From PSRF01 sp051000815 (GTDB taxonomy: Bacteria; Acidobacteriota; Blastocatellia; Pyrinomonadales; Pyrinomonadaceae), in NCBI GenBank assembly GCA_051000815.1, contig JBPCNX010000073.1:1-64000 (forward strand): a DNA stretch of 64,000 bases. Reading direction: 5' to 3'. A program made the position numbers and the translations under genes. The notes beneath the pieces were generated by a model that searched no databases, was not told the DNA's origin, and was given only the letters and a program-made list of their open reading frames with translations. Positions 7,554 to 17,226 of this stretch are shown in pieces. How positions within the stretch are numbered: the first letter of the stretch is position 1; every line of letters starts with the position of its first letter.

Positions 7554-9332
7554 TCACCGTTGTGGCAAGGGCTTTAGTCCAGGATCGAGCTCTTTAGCCC
7601 TTTGATACGAAGAGCGAGCCCCTTCCAGTTGACCGCTTCTCTGGAGCGCGTTTGCCAGATTGTAATAAGCTTGCGCATTCGTGGGATCGAGCTTAACAGC
7701 AGCTTCGAATCTTTCGATGGCCGCGTCAACTTTCCCTTCTTTCAGCAAGGCAAGGCCGGTGTTTGTAGCAAATACGCCTGCCTGAATATTTGACTTAAGT
7801 CTGTTGAGTCGCGCCGCCTCCTGAAACTCCACTCGGGCAGCATCTTTGTTGCCCTTTCGGCTGAGCGCAGTTCCCAGAGAATTGCGTATCTCCGCGGCGT
7901 TAGGCGCGTACTCGAGCGCCTGTTTGAAGGACGCTATCGCACCATCGAGATTGCCCTGTTGTTGCAGTACTGTGCCGAGGGCATAATGGGCCTCAGCGTA
8001 ATCGGGTTTTGCCTCTATCGCTGCTTTCAATGTTGTCGCTGCATCATCAAGTCTGGATTGTTGGGAGAATATCACGCCTAGAATGTAGTGTGCCTCCGGC
8101 AAAGACGGTTGCAGGGCAACAGCTTTTCTCAGCTCAACCACGGCTTCATCAAGTTGATCTTTCTGCTTGAGCGCCAATCCCAAATTATAGTGAATCTCGG
8201 CGTTGTCAGGTACAAGCAGGATCAGCTTACGATACTGCTCGACGGCGCTTGAATAATCACCTTTCTGAATTAGCACCATGCCGAGATTGTAGTGGGCCAC
8301 CAGATCATTAGGCTCGATCTTAAGAGCAGAATTGAATGCAGCAATTGCGGCATCCGGATCACGCTTTTGGACAAATGCAAGGCCAAGATCGTTATAAGCC
8401 CGGACAAAATCCGGTTTCAGTCTGTTAACAGTTCGAAATGCCTCGATCGCTCCGTCGAAATCTTCATCTTTCATGAGGGCCAGGCCCAGAGCCTGGGCAG
8501 GCTCGAACATATCCGGTGCTAGTCTGACAGCCGTCTTTAGTTCAGCTATTGCGCCTTTCAGATCGGCGCTTTTCTGCAATGCCAGTCCTAAGTAAAAGTG
8601 AGCATTGGCATGGTTGGGCAGTAAGGTTGTTGCTGGTTTAAGAGCAGCGATTGCCCCATCGACGTCATTTGAGAACCAGCGAGCCGCGCCCAGATAATAT
8701 TGTGCTTCTCCATGATCCGGTTTGAGTTTGACAGCCGTTTCCAACTCCGAGATCGAATCCCGAAGCAAGCCTTTTACGCCAAGCGCAAACCCGAGATGGA
8801 AGTGTGGCTCGGCAAGATTTGGCTTGAGCTGTATGGCTACGCGAAACTGGGAAATCGCCGAATCGAGATCTCTGTTTTGTAGGTGGACCTGACCAAGTAA
8901 TACGCGGGCCTCTACTTCGCCGGGTTTGAGTGCTATCGCCTTTTTGCCAATGGCAATTGCACCTTCGAGATCTCCAGTCTGCTTAAGTACGTTGACGAGC
9001 CCAAGGTGAGCTTCGTAAATGGTTGGATCAATCTGAATCGCCTTACGGAATGATTCTCCCGCCGCCTTTGTCTCTCCCTTTCTGGACAGGGCAACACCGA
9101 GCGCGTTGTAGGCATTAACGAGTTTGGGATTCAGCTTCGTGGCGGCAAGCAGTTCCGCGATTGCCTGGTCCAGTTCCTGTTTCTCTAAAAGCTCGATGCC
9201 TTTTTCGTAGTGATGCCGGGCTCCACGCGACTCTTTCTGCCCATTCACAAAGACTGAACAGAGCAAAACAAGTACAAGCACGACTATCCATGTCGCGTTA
9301 TGGGGGCGGGGAACTAAGTCTTGATTGTTCAT
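7554..9332 (-). CDS. Exported TPR-repeat protein, long
   Basis: About 592 residues: a hydrophobic signal segment (WIVVLVLVLLCSVFVNGQ) and then some 15 near-canonical 34-residue TPR units that fill the protein (for example HFHLGFALGVKGL, HYNLGMVLIQKGDY, YYNLANALQRSGQ). ATG at 9332 is preferred to an in-frame TTG at 9347; neither has a good Shine-Dalgarno. It reads toward the plus-strand CRTAC1 gene and stops 12 bases from its end. It lies about 70 bases downstream of the minus-strand CRTAC1 gene, so the two form a pair. It is longer and more regular than the TPR protein at 4675-5727. Likely a periplasmic or outer-membrane protein-interaction scaffold. Confidence 0.85.
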   Translation of the reverse strand: MNNQDLVPRPHNATWIVVLVLVLLCSVFVNGQKESRGARHHYEKGIELLEKQELDQAIAELLAATKLNPKLVNAYNALGVALSRKGETKAAGESFRKAIQIDPTIYEAHLGLVNVLKQTGDLEGAIAIGKKAIALKPGEVEARVLLGQVHLQNRDLDSAISQFRVAIQLKPNLAEPHFHLGFALGVKGLLRDSISELETAVKLKPDHGEAQYYLGAARWFSNDVDGAIAALKPATTLLPNHANAHFYLGLALQKSADLKGAIAELKTAVRLAPDMFEPAQALGLALMKDEDFDGAIEAFRTVNRLKPDFVRAYNDLGLAFVQKRDPDAAIAAFNSALKIEPNDLVAHYNLGMVLIQKGDYSSAVEQYRKLILLVPDNAEIHYNLGLALKQKDQLDEAVVELRKAVALQPSLPEAHYILGVIFSQQSRLDDAATTLKAAIEAKPDYAEAHYALGTVLQQQGNLDGAIASFKQALEYAPNAAEIRNSLGTALSRKGNKDAARVEFQEAARLNRLKSNIQAGVFATNTGLALLKEGKVDAAIERFEAAVKLDPTNAQAYYNLANALQRSGQLEGARSSYQRAKELDPGLKPLPQR

Positions 9333-9401
9333 TGAGAACTTAAGCAAAAAGGTTGGCGTCGAGAGGTAAACGCGTGGGTCAGAAAGATCGTTTCTTCCGG
9401 C

Positions 9402-11159
9402 TCAGCGTCTGACCTCTCGCCCACCGATTGTTTTAACGATACCGACTTTTTCCTTGACGATGATTATCTGATTGGCCGCGACATTGCTAAGAGTATCCAC
9501 TTGCCCGCTGGGCCAGTGTAGCTCCACTGTCTTAACTCTCAGACTTTTACCCAGTCCAAAATGAACACGCAGATCATTTTGCGAGTAATAACTGCCTCCA
9601 CTGCGCACTTCATCAATTTGGCTGCCATCTTCGGTAACGCATTTGATGCGGACGCCGATGCCATTTCGATTCGATTTTACTCCTATCGTCTTGATCTTGA
9701 GCCAATTGTTTTGATTGCTGGAATCGGCACGCAGAAACTCCGGAGGGTCGTTAACCGAATTGATCAAAATGTCCATATCACCGTCGTTGTCATAATCTCC
9801 AAAAGCAGCGCCACGAGAGGCGTTTGGCTTCTTTACGGCCTCCCCAACTTTGTCAGACATATCAGCAAAGCGGCCATTGCGCAGATTGTGATAGAGCACC
9901 TTCCTTTGCGCATAACCCGCTTCGGTAGGCAACCTTTCGACTTCTGGATAGACGTGCCCGTTTACCAGAAAGATGTCGGGCCAGCCGTCATTATCCACAT
10001 CGACAAAACCGCATCCCCAACCGAGCCAGCGTGTGTTCAGACCCAAGCCCGCCGGAAAAGTCATATCATCGAAGATGCCCTTGCCTGTATTGCGATAAAG
10101 GGATGACGTGTCTCCAGAAAAGTTGGTTTTGAAAATGTCGAGCCAACCGTCCCGATCGTAGTCTCCGGCCGTCACGCCCATTCCCGCCTGGGGTTTACCA
10201 TCGATGCTAAACGCACAGCCGGCCTCGATGCCAATATCCGAAAAGGTGCCGTTCTTGTTGTTGTGATACAGGGCCGCCGGAGCTGAATCGTTTGCCACAT
10301 AGATGTCCGGCCAGCCATCATTGTCGAAGTCTGCTATTAGCACGCCAAGACCATATGTCCCGTTAGTTTTGGTGATACCTGACTTTTCCGAAACATCTGT
10401 GAACGTTCCATTACCCTGATTGTGATAAAGCGTATTGATTCCGCCGGCAAGGCCTGGGGGACCACAAGCGACAGTGACACCCTTGTAAAGACAGGGGCCC
10501 GTTTCAGGTAAAGGTGCTGTTTTTAGATCAAGGTCGATGTAGCTGGCCACAAACAGGTCGAGCTTGCCATCCCGATCATAATCAAGGAAAGCGCACCCAG
10601 AGCCCCACCGTGTGCGGTTATTAGAGACTCCGGCCGTCTCAGCCACTTCGCTAAAAGTGCCAGTCCCGTTGTTGTGGTAAAGAGTGTTCTTCCCATAACC
10701 GCTGACGAAGATATCGTCGTGGCCATCGTTCTCATAGTCGCCAACGCAAACAGCCTGAGCCCAACCAGTTCGGACGAGCCTGGCCTTTTCGGTTACATCG
10801 CTAAACTTGCCATCGCCGTTATTGCGGTAGAGGCGATTAGTAGAGGTTACATTAAGAGGTAATCCGTCGAGGCGAGTACCGCTGGCCAGAAAGATATCCT
10901 GCCAACCATCATTGTCGTAATCGATGAAGGCTGCGCCGCTTCCAGTAGTTTCCAGCAAATACCTATTCCGGCGTTCATCGCCGTAGATGGTCCTCGCAGT
11001 CAGGCCCGCGTGCGCCGCCACGTTAACAAACGTCACAGCGAGCGAATCCTTGGTCGATGGCGGCGAATTCTGACCGCTGACCTGGGCGAAACAAAGCAGC
11101 ACAAGGCCCAGAACCTCGTAGGCTATTCGCCTCACCCTCGTTGAAGTTGAGCTAGTCAA
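9402..11159 (-). CDS. CRTAC1-family protein (FG-GAP/VCBS repeats + ASPIC/UnbV)
   Basis: 585 residues, with the same architecture as the plus-strand paralogue: signal peptide (VLGLVLLCFAQVSGQ), FG-GAP/VCBS repeats with calcium loops (DYDNDGWQD, DYENDGHDD, DYDRDGKLD, DFDNDGWPD, DYDRDGWLD, DVDNDGWPD, DYDNDGDMD), and a C-terminal ASPIC/UnbV domain (NWLKIKTIGVKSNRNGIG...LHWPSGQ). The TTG start at 11159 has GGGAG about 4 bases upstream, which supports it. It is followed by the long TPR gene on the same strand. The two CRTAC1/TPR pairs face each other, with the gene order mirrored. Probably an exported calcium-binding beta-propeller; the partner is unknown. Confidence 0.85.
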   Translation of the reverse strand: MTSSTSTRVRRIAYEVLGLVLLCFAQVSGQNSPPSTKDSLAVTFVNVAAHAGLTARTIYGDERRNRYLLETTGSGAAFIDYDNDGWQDIFLASGTRLDGLPLNVTSTNRLYRNNGDGKFSDVTEKARLVRTGWAQAVCVGDYENDGHDDIFVSGYGKNTLYHNNGTGTFSEVAETAGVSNNRTRWGSGCAFLDYDRDGKLDLFVASYIDLDLKTAPLPETGPCLYKGVTVACGPPGLAGGINTLYHNQGNGTFTDVSEKSGITKTNGTYGLGVLIADFDNDGWPDIYVANDSAPAALYHNNKNGTFSDIGIEAGCAFSIDGKPQAGMGVTAGDYDRDGWLDIFKTNFSGDTSSLYRNTGKGIFDDMTFPAGLGLNTRWLGWGCGFVDVDNDGWPDIFLVNGHVYPEVERLPTEAGYAQRKVLYHNLRNGRFADMSDKVGEAVKKPNASRGAAFGDYDNDGDMDILINSVNDPPEFLRADSSNQNNWLKIKTIGVKSNRNGIGVRIKCVTEDGSQIDEVRSGGSYYSQNDLRVHFGLGKSLRVKTVELHWPSGQVDTLSNVAANQIIIVKEKVGIVKTIGGREVRR

Positions 11160-11533
11160 AGTGGCTCCCGGCTTGTGCAGGCGAAGTTTCCCCTAATTCG
11201 AATTCACGATTGAGACTCCCAGTTGGCATCGAAGATAATACTAGGTCACGAAGGGAGAGGCTATCGTAGGGTCAGGTTGGATAATGACTCCCCTCAATAA
11301 TAGAACCCTGATCCTTAAGAGCAATATCTTTTGACATCCGAGCGGTCAATACTCTGTTAGCCAACGGTTCTGTCTGTTGTTTTCTTCTCCGTGTTTTCTT
11401 CTCCGTTGACACTGGGCGGTTTGAAGAATATAAGTCGCTTGCCGCCAGGCAAGCGTAGACTGTCGCACACGAACGAGACCCGCTATGTCTCACAGTCTCA
11501 CAGTAAATTGTTTCTTCACGGGGAACTCTGACC
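11160..11533. other. Intergenic region between divergent genes
   Basis: This stretch separates the minus-strand CRTAC1 gene from the plus-strand sugar-binding protein, so promoters for both probably lie here, but no convincing -35/-10 pair was identified. It contains a perfect 14-base tandem duplication (GTTTTCTTCTCCGT at 11379-11392 and 11393-11406) and a short TCTCACAG repeat near 11486. No gene is supported. Confidence 0.4.
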
Positions 11534-12520
11534 ATGAAACGACCAACCCAAAATAGTTTTCTTTGTTTAGTAGCCCTTGTCTTGGCAATGTCTGTTAGTT
11601 GCGGCTCTCCGGCACCAAAGCCTCCTAAGACAGTAAAGACGGTGGCGTTCATTACTAACACCACCTCTAACTTCTGGACGATCGCACGTAAAGGATGCGA
11701 GAAGGCTGACGCTGAATTGGCCGAGGTGACAGTAGCTTTCAAGACTACTAATACGGGCACGATTGACGAACAGAATCGACTCATTAGAGATTCGCTGAAC
11801 ATAGACGAGGCTGATGCCATTGCAATCAGTCCGGTGGATCCAGCTGGTCAGAGGTCGGTCATTAACGATGCAGCGAGGAGAGCCTTAGTGATTACTCAGG
11901 ACAGCGATGCCCCGGATACCGAGCGCGCGCTTTACCTGGGTGCTGATAATCGCGCTGCTGGACGTCAGGCTGGAGAACTTATCAAGCTAGCGCTGCCTAA
12001 GGGTGGCAAGGTCATGGTCTTTGTCGGCAGGCGTGAAGCGCTGAATGCACAGCAACGATTTGAGGGACTTAAAGAATCGCTGCAAGGTTCGAAGGTGGAG
12101 ATTATCGACCTTATGACCGACGATGCCAACCAGTCTCGAGCCAGAGACAATGCGTATCAAACGTTTAAGAAATATCCTGATATAGCCGGGATGATCGGAT
12201 TGTGGTCCTACAATGGCCCGGCGATTCTGCAAGCACTAAGACCGGAAGGTCAGCTAGGCAAGATCAAGGTCGTGTGCTTCGATGACGAACGAGAGACCCT
12301 TGCAGGAATCAGAGATGGGGAGATTTTCGGAACGGTGGCGCAGCAGCCGTTCGAATACGGCTACCAGGCGGTTCAGATGGCTGACAGCATCCTCAAAGGC
12401 AATCGATCTGGAATTCCAGATACCAAGACGATTCTCATTCCTACAATAGTCATCCAACGCAAGGATGTCGACGAGTACACTAAAAAACTGAACCAGTTGC
12501 TCGGTACTCCATCAGGTTAG
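11534..12520 (+). CDS. Sugar-binding lipoprotein, RbsB-like (Peripl_BP_4)
   Basis: 328 residues. The N-terminus ends in a lipobox (MSVSC, Cys at about residue 24), so the protein is expected to be lipid-anchored. The body is a type I periplasmic-binding fold: VKTVAFITNTTSNFWTIARKG at the first strand, AIAISPVDPAG, LYLGADNRAAGRQAGEL, and VVCFDDERETLAGIRDGEI near the hinge, as in ribose/galactose-binding proteins. It would bind a monosaccharide for an ABC importer or a sensor. No cognate permease or ATPase gene is adjacent: the next gene is a TonB-dependent receptor and the ABC genes downstream are of the maltose type. ATG 11534 has GGGGA about 9 bases upstream. Confidence 0.85.
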   Translation: MKRPTQNSFLCLVALVLAMSVSCGSPAPKPPKTVKTVAFITNTTSNFWTIARKGCEKADAELAEVTVAFKTTNTGTIDEQNRLIRDSLNIDEADAIAISPVDPAGQRSVINDAARRALVITQDSDAPDTERALYLGADNRAAGRQAGELIKLALPKGGKVMVFVGRREALNAQQRFEGLKESLQGSKVEIIDLMTDDANQSRARDNAYQTFKKYPDIAGMIGLWSYNGPAILQALRPEGQLGKIKVVCFDDERETLAGIRDGEIFGTVAQQPFEYGYQAVQMADSILKGNRSGIPDTKTILIPTIVIQRKDVDEYTKKLNQLLGTPSG

Positions 12521-12983
12521 ACACGAGAATACCCTAAGATAAGTCTTGACTCACCTGAGCGCCGGGTGTAGCTTCTAGGCAATCGAAGATGCTGTTACCG
12601 CTCATTTGTGCGCCACAGGTCGGAATACGAAGGCTCAATAGCGGGCTCTGCCACGTACCAAAAATTGGATTAAATCCAAACTTTCGTAAGGATTGCGTTG
12701 AGAGTGCGGTTTAACTGAAAGTCTGTTCTCCAAAGTGATCTTATTTCGGGGCTGGATATAAAGGCTTTGTCTAAGTGTATGCAGGTCGTATCCCAGCTTT
12801 GTCTCAGCTTTAATTTCGCGCAATAGCGGCGTTCAAATTGCGTCGCCCATTTCATCAGCAGTCCCGGTTCGTCGCCCTTTTGCCTCTATTAAAAGAATTC
12901 GAAGCCCGGTGCATTGTTTCTCATGTAGCGCCTTCAAGTCAGTTGTAAACGGCTTAAGAAGCCAATCTCCTAAGGAGCACTTT
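12521..12983. other. Intergenic region upstream of the TonB-dependent receptor
   Basis: About 460 bases with no supported gene. The only clear signal is the ribosome-binding site TAAGGAG (12971-12977) of the following gene. A long leader is common for highly expressed receptors, but no riboswitch or regulator site was recognised. Confidence 0.4.
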
Positions 12984-15900
12984 ATGCACAGAAGATTCGC
13001 CCTATCCTTGCTTGGCCTGGTACTCGTAGCAACACTCGCAGTTGATATTCGTGCGCAGGCCGTTTATGGAAGCATTAGTGGAACGATTACCGATCCACAG
13101 GGAGCTAAGATAGTTGGCGCATCAGTGACTGTTACTGACCTCGCCAAGAACGTTTCCCGGACCGTCACGACCAATGAGTCAGGTAACTTCGAGGCCCCGT
13201 CTCTGATTCCCGGCACATATCAGGTTAAAGTCGAACAAGCGGGACATAAGACTGCGGTCCAGGAAGTTGAGGTCAGAGCTGACGTTAATACTACGGCTGA
13301 TATCGCTCTAGAGGTAGGAGCTGTAACCGAGACGGTCACAGTATCCGCTGAAACTCTTGAGCTGGGCTTGAAGACTGACCGCGCAGATGTATCCACAAGT
13401 TTTACCGGCAAGCAACTTCAGGAGCTTCCGATCTTCAATCGGAACTTTACTGAAATTCTATTGGCTTCGCCGGGCACGCAAAAACTCGCCTGGCAACATG
13501 CCGCCAGTGAGAACCCGCAAGGCTCGACCCAAACTATGGTCAACGGGCAACACTTCAGTGGAACGTCATATCAACTGGATGGCACTGATAATCGTGATCC
13601 GATTTTAGGAATCATTGTAATCAACCCGACTCTCGAGGGTCTCAGCGAGGCGAAAGTAACAACTCAGAACTTTGACGCAGAGTTTGGCATGGCTACCGCC
13701 GGCGTCGTAACAGCGCAAACTCGTTCTGGTTCTAACGATCCGCATGGCTCTGCCTTTATATTTCGCCGCAACGATATCTTTCAAGCTCGAGACCCTTTTT
13801 CGCAAAGCGTGCCTGACAGCGTTACGGGAAGGATTCTGCCGGAGAGCCTCTGGAGTCAATTTGGCGGCTCATTCGGCTGGCGATTTATCCAGGATAAGAG
13901 CTTCATCTTCGGGGATTATCAGGGCACACGTAGCAAGGAAGGCGCTTCCGTGAGAACGACGGTTCCGATTTTGGCTGCGAGGGCTCCTAATGGCGCTGGC
14001 TTCTTCGATCTTAGTTCCTATCCGCGGCCGATTTACGATCCTCTAACCGGTGATCCAGTTACAGGACAGGGACGCACACCTTTCGCTGGGAACCTCATAC
14101 CTGCAGCTCGGGTACCACAGCAGGCACTGAGGTTAATAAATCTCTTTCCAGCGCCCAATGGAGCTGGAATAAATGACAACTTCAGCGCGTCCGGTACGGA
14201 TAACTTCGACGCTGACCAGTTCAATATCCGAGGCGATCACTACTGGAGCAAGAACCTACATCTGTTTGCCCGGTATAGCTTCGCTAAGTATACGAGGTCA
14301 AAACCAGGCGCGTTTGGTGAACTTCTTGGGGGCCCCGGCTTGAGCGGACCGCGCTTCGCGGGAACCTCTAAAGTTAAGAACCAGTCATATGCTATAGGTT
14401 TTGACAAGGTATTTAGTCCTACGGTGCTCATGGACTTCCGCTTCGGCTATTTCAAGTACAAAGTGGATGTGTTACCAGGCGGTTTCGGCACGACCCCTGC
14501 GGCAGATATTGGCATACCGGGTCTGAACCTCGATGAATTCACTTCCGGCATGCCGTTTTTTGATATCCAGGGTGTCGGAGGGTTCAAACTTGGCTTTGCG
14601 CTCGATCCTAACGGGTGCAATTGTCCACTTGCTCAGGAGGAAACCCAATTTCAGTTTGCTAACAATTTTACGATGCTGCGCGGCGATCACACTTTCAGGT
14701 TTGGACTCGATCTTCGCTTTGCCAAGAATTTGCGGGTGCCTTCAGATGCGCATCGAGCCGGCCAGGTGCACTTCAACGAGGCTCGAACCGCTTTTGTTAA
14801 TGCCGATCGTACTACCAGCGGCGGGTTGGGAATTGCAACGCTCCTGCTCGGGGACGTGACCAACTTCGAGCGGTACGTAAGCACATCTACTGATGCGAGG
14901 GAACATCAGAAGCGCTTCTTCTTCTTCGGCCAGGACACCTGGAGAGCAACTCCAAGACTAACCATCAACGCCGGCCTTAGGTGGGAGCTGATCTTTCCGG
15001 AAACGGTAAGTGACCCTGGCGAAGGGAGTTTGCTCAGTCTCGAGACTGGTGAACTTCTTGTGGGCAATGTGGGAGACGTCGACAGCGCATTCAATGTGAA
15101 GCCCACTTATGGAGCAATCGCTCCGCGACTGGGCATCGCGTACCAGTTGTCAGACAAGACGGTCATTCGGGCCGGCTATGGCCGCAGCTTCGACGTCGGA
15201 GTGTTTGGATCAATTTTCGGGCACGCGGTCACTCAGAACCTTCCTGTGCTTGCCTTTCAGAATCTTGATAGTGACGATTTTCAACGGGTCTTCCAGCTTA
15301 GTTCGGGCCCGGCAGCTCCTACGTTTCCGGCAGTTCCCACAAACGGTCGGCTACCCCTACCCCTCGGTATAGAGGGGCGCGCGCGTCCTTCCAAGATGAG
15401 GTTGCCGACACTCGATGCCTGGAATATCACCGTACAGCACCAAGTTGGGCGCAATACGTCGTTAGAGTTGGGTTATGTAGGCAATAAGGGAACCCACGTT
15501 TTTGCCGGCGATGGTCCGGCCTATAACGCGAATCAGCCGGTCAGTGCACTGGGAGTTCCGGAGGCTCAACGGAGGCCTTTCTTTAGCCGCTTCGGCTGGA
15601 CTCAGAACATCACGTATTATGGCAACGATGCAGACAACCACTACAACTCGTTGCAAGCAAAGTTTGAGACCCGCTTCTCCGGGCTTATCCTTCTGACTCA
15701 CTACACACTGTCGGCTGCCAGAAACTACAGTGACAACTACTTCATCCATGACCGGTCCCTTGGTTACGGCCCAACCAGTTTTGACCGCAAGCATTCGCTC
15801 TCCCTCTCTCAGGTCTGGGAGTTGCCGTTTGGCCGCGGCAAGAAGTATTTGGGAAATGTCTCCAAAGGAGCCAATCTTTTGGTAGGCGGTTGGCAGATTA

Positions 15901-16352
15901 GCTCTAGCACGGTTATTTCCAGTGGTCTGGCTTTCACCGCTAACGTCTCAGGCACGAACTGCTCCGTTAACTCAGGACCATGCCGACCTGATCAGACAAG
16001 CGACGACGTTTATCCCGATAATCAAAGCCGCGATCAGTGGTACATTGCGGGGATAGGCCCTGGAACGCCCTGGGCCAAGGCACCAGACGGGCAGTTTGGA
16101 AACGTTGGTTCGAACACACTGCGTGGGCCTGGCTTCTGGCAAAGCAACCTCGCTGTGTTCAAGAGATTCAGAATAAGCGAAGGTTCGAATCTCGAGTTTC
16201 GCGCCGAGGGCTTCAATATATTCAATCACGTCAACCTCGGGCAGCCGAGGGACTGCGTTGAATGTAACCCCGGCGAGGCTGGTAAAATATTCAACCTGGC
16301 TGCTGGTGCGCAGCAGCGAAATTTCCAGTTCGGATTGAGGTTCATTTTCTAA
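12984..16352 (+). CDS. TonB-dependent receptor, Oar-like, with carboxypeptidase-regulatory-like domain
   Basis: 1122 residues. A signal peptide (cleavage near IRAQ, residue 25) is followed by a carboxypeptidase-regulatory-like beta-sandwich at about 28-115 (GSISGTITDPQGAKIVGASV), a plug domain (TMVNGQHFSGTSYQLDGTDN, then FDAEFGMATAGVV) and a 22-strand barrel ending in NFQFGLRFIF, a typical C-terminal aromatic residue for BAM insertion. Such receptors are abundant in Acidobacteriota and take up large ligands, often oligosaccharides, using TonB. TAAGGAG sits 6 bases before ATG 12984; the frame is open further upstream to 12909 but without a better start. A long hairpin terminator follows. The surrounding sugar genes suggest a carbohydrate ligand (inferred). 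Confidence 0.9.
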   Translation: MHRRFALSLLGLVLVATLAVDIRAQAVYGSISGTITDPQGAKIVGASVTVTDLAKNVSRTVTTNESGNFEAPSLIPGTYQVKVEQAGHKTAVQEVEVRADVNTTADIALEVGAVTETVTVSAETLELGLKTDRADVSTSFTGKQLQELPIFNRNFTEILLASPGTQKLAWQHAASENPQGSTQTMVNGQHFSGTSYQLDGTDNRDPILGIIVINPTLEGLSEAKVTTQNFDAEFGMATAGVVTAQTRSGSNDPHGSAFIFRRNDIFQARDPFSQSVPDSVTGRILPESLWSQFGGSFGWRFIQDKSFIFGDYQGTRSKEGASVRTTVPILAARAPNGAGFFDLSSYPRPIYDPLTGDPVTGQGRTPFAGNLIPAARVPQQALRLINLFPAPNGAGINDNFSASGTDNFDADQFNIRGDHYWSKNLHLFARYSFAKYTRSKPGAFGELLGGPGLSGPRFAGTSKVKNQSYAIGFDKVFSPTVLMDFRFGYFKYKVDVLPGGFGTTPAADIGIPGLNLDEFTSGMPFFDIQGVGGFKLGFALDPNGCNCPLAQEETQFQFANNFTMLRGDHTFRFGLDLRFAKNLRVPSDAHRAGQVHFNEARTAFVNADRTTSGGLGIATLLLGDVTNFERYVSTSTDAREHQKRFFFFGQDTWRATPRLTINAGLRWELIFPETVSDPGEGSLLSLETGELLVGNVGDVDSAFNVKPTYGAIAPRLGIAYQLSDKTVIRAGYGRSFDVGVFGSIFGHAVTQNLPVLAFQNLDSDDFQRVFQLSSGPAAPTFPAVPTNGRLPLPLGIEGRARPSKMRLPTLDAWNITVQHQVGRNTSLELGYVGNKGTHVFAGDGPAYNANQPVSALGVPEAQRRPFFSRFGWTQNITYYGNDADNHYNSLQAKFETRFSGLILLTHYTLSAARNYSDNYFIHDRSLGYGPTSFDRKHSLSLSQVWELPFGRGKKYLGNVSKGANLLVGGWQISSSTVISSGLAFTANVSGTNCSVNSGPCRPDQTSDDVYPDNQSRDQWYIAGIGPGTPWAKAPDGQFGNVGSNTLRGPGFWQSNLAVFKRFRISEGSNLEFRAEGFNIFNHVNLGQPRDCVECNPGEAGKIFNLAAGAQQRNFQFGLRFIF

Positions 16353-16383
16353 GAGAGACGTCGCTGAAAAGTGGTGTTACCAA

Positions 16384-16428
16384 ACGAGTGGCTGGTCTGT
16401 TTCATGAGGAATCAGACCGGCCATTCGT
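16384..16428 (+). terminator. Hairpin terminator after the TonB-dependent receptor
   Basis: A 16-base arm (16384-16399) pairs with 16413-16428 with only two G-T pairs and a 13-base loop. It lies 32 bases after the receptor stop and is followed by a T-containing stretch (ATTTCTGTTG). The stem is strong; the T-tract is weak. Confidence 0.6.
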
Positions 16429-16527
16429 ATTTCTGTTGCTCTAGCGCTTGATCCGGTTTATTCAAAATTGTTCGCTGAATCTCCATGAATTAGCAGTAGG
16501 TTTATGCAAATCGTTTGGAGGTTTGCC

Positions 16528-17184
16528 ATGAGGAATCGCCATCAGAAGCTAGCCATCATTGTGATGCTTATGGCGGCCGCTTACCTAGCGGAGTTCGTGA
16601 ACTCAACCCCTGCCCAACAGCAAGGCCAGCCAGTATACATACCGCCGGTTCTGGCGCGCCGTGAGGCTGACATGGCTAGAGAGCGCGAGGCAAGACAACG
16701 CGAGAAACTCCGCCAGAGCCTTGGGAAAAGACCTGTAAGGGCTGCCAATCTAAGATACGTCCAGGCCGTTATCGCCCAGGTCAAACAGGACTTTGAGCGC
16801 CTCCAGCTCGCTCGCAATAAGATAGTGCGCTCTGCTGTTACTGGGAATTCACTCGACTACAAGCTTGTTTCGGAATTGACGGGGGAAATAAAGAAGCGCG
16901 CCAGCCGACTTGAGGGCAACCTGGCACTTCCTGAGATCGAGAGACGCGAAAAGCGCGGGAGAAATGTAGAGCGACTCGATGAGGCACAGGTGAGGTTAGC
17001 TCTCTTAACGCTCTGCCATCGGATCGAGAGCTTTGTTACAAGTCCTCTTTTCGAGACGCCAGGCGTTATTGATGTCCAGCACTCGACTAAAGCAAGCAGC
17101 GACCTGGCGATTATCCTGGAACTCAGTGCCAGCCTCAGGAAAAGCGCTGAGCGGTTAAACAAGCTACAAAAGCCTCAACCGTAA
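16528..17184 (+). CDS. Exported protein of unknown function, coiled-coil rich
   Basis: 218 residues. After a signal-anchor (KLAIIVMLMAAAYLAEF) comes a highly charged helical segment (READMAREREARQREKLRQ) and a mostly helical body with conserved-looking cores (YVQAVIAQVKQDFERLQLAR, VRLALLTLCHRIESF). I do not recognise a named domain. GGAGG at 16517-16521 fixes ATG 16528 with 6-7 bases of spacing rather than the in-frame ATG 16504. It is transcribed from just after the receptor terminator and ends at a probable bidirectional terminator shared with the trehalase gene. Likely a periplasmic or membrane-anchored accessory protein. Confidence 0.7.
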   Translation: MRNRHQKLAIIVMLMAAAYLAEFVNSTPAQQQGQPVYIPPVLARREADMAREREARQREKLRQSLGKRPVRAANLRYVQAVIAQVKQDFERLQLARNKIVRSAVTGNSLDYKLVSELTGEIKKRASRLEGNLALPEIERREKRGRNVERLDEAQVRLALLTLCHRIESFVTSPLFETPGVIDVQHSTKASSDLAIILELSASLRKSAERLNKLQKPQP

Positions 17185-17194
17185 GAGTACCTAT

Positions 17195-17219
17195 CAAGAC
17201 CCAATAGTCGTAGGTCTTG
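17195..17219. terminator. Bidirectional terminator between convergent genes
   Basis: CAAGACC (17195-17201) and GGTCTTG (17213-17219) form a perfect 7-bp stem around an 11-base loop, exactly in the 42-base gap between two converging genes. There is no long T-run on either side, so efficiency is uncertain. Confidence 0.45.
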
Positions 17220-17226
17220 TGCTCAT

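Noticed and set aside
9561..10106. 181-codon plus-strand frame
   Set aside because: Antisense to the ASPIC/FG-GAP coding sequence of the minus-strand CRTAC1 gene; its Ile/Val-rich content is the complement of the Asp-Asn-Asp repeats.
11272..11820. 182-codon minus-strand frame
   Set aside because: Overlaps the promoter region and the start of the sugar-binding lipoprotein in antisense; no protein-like features.
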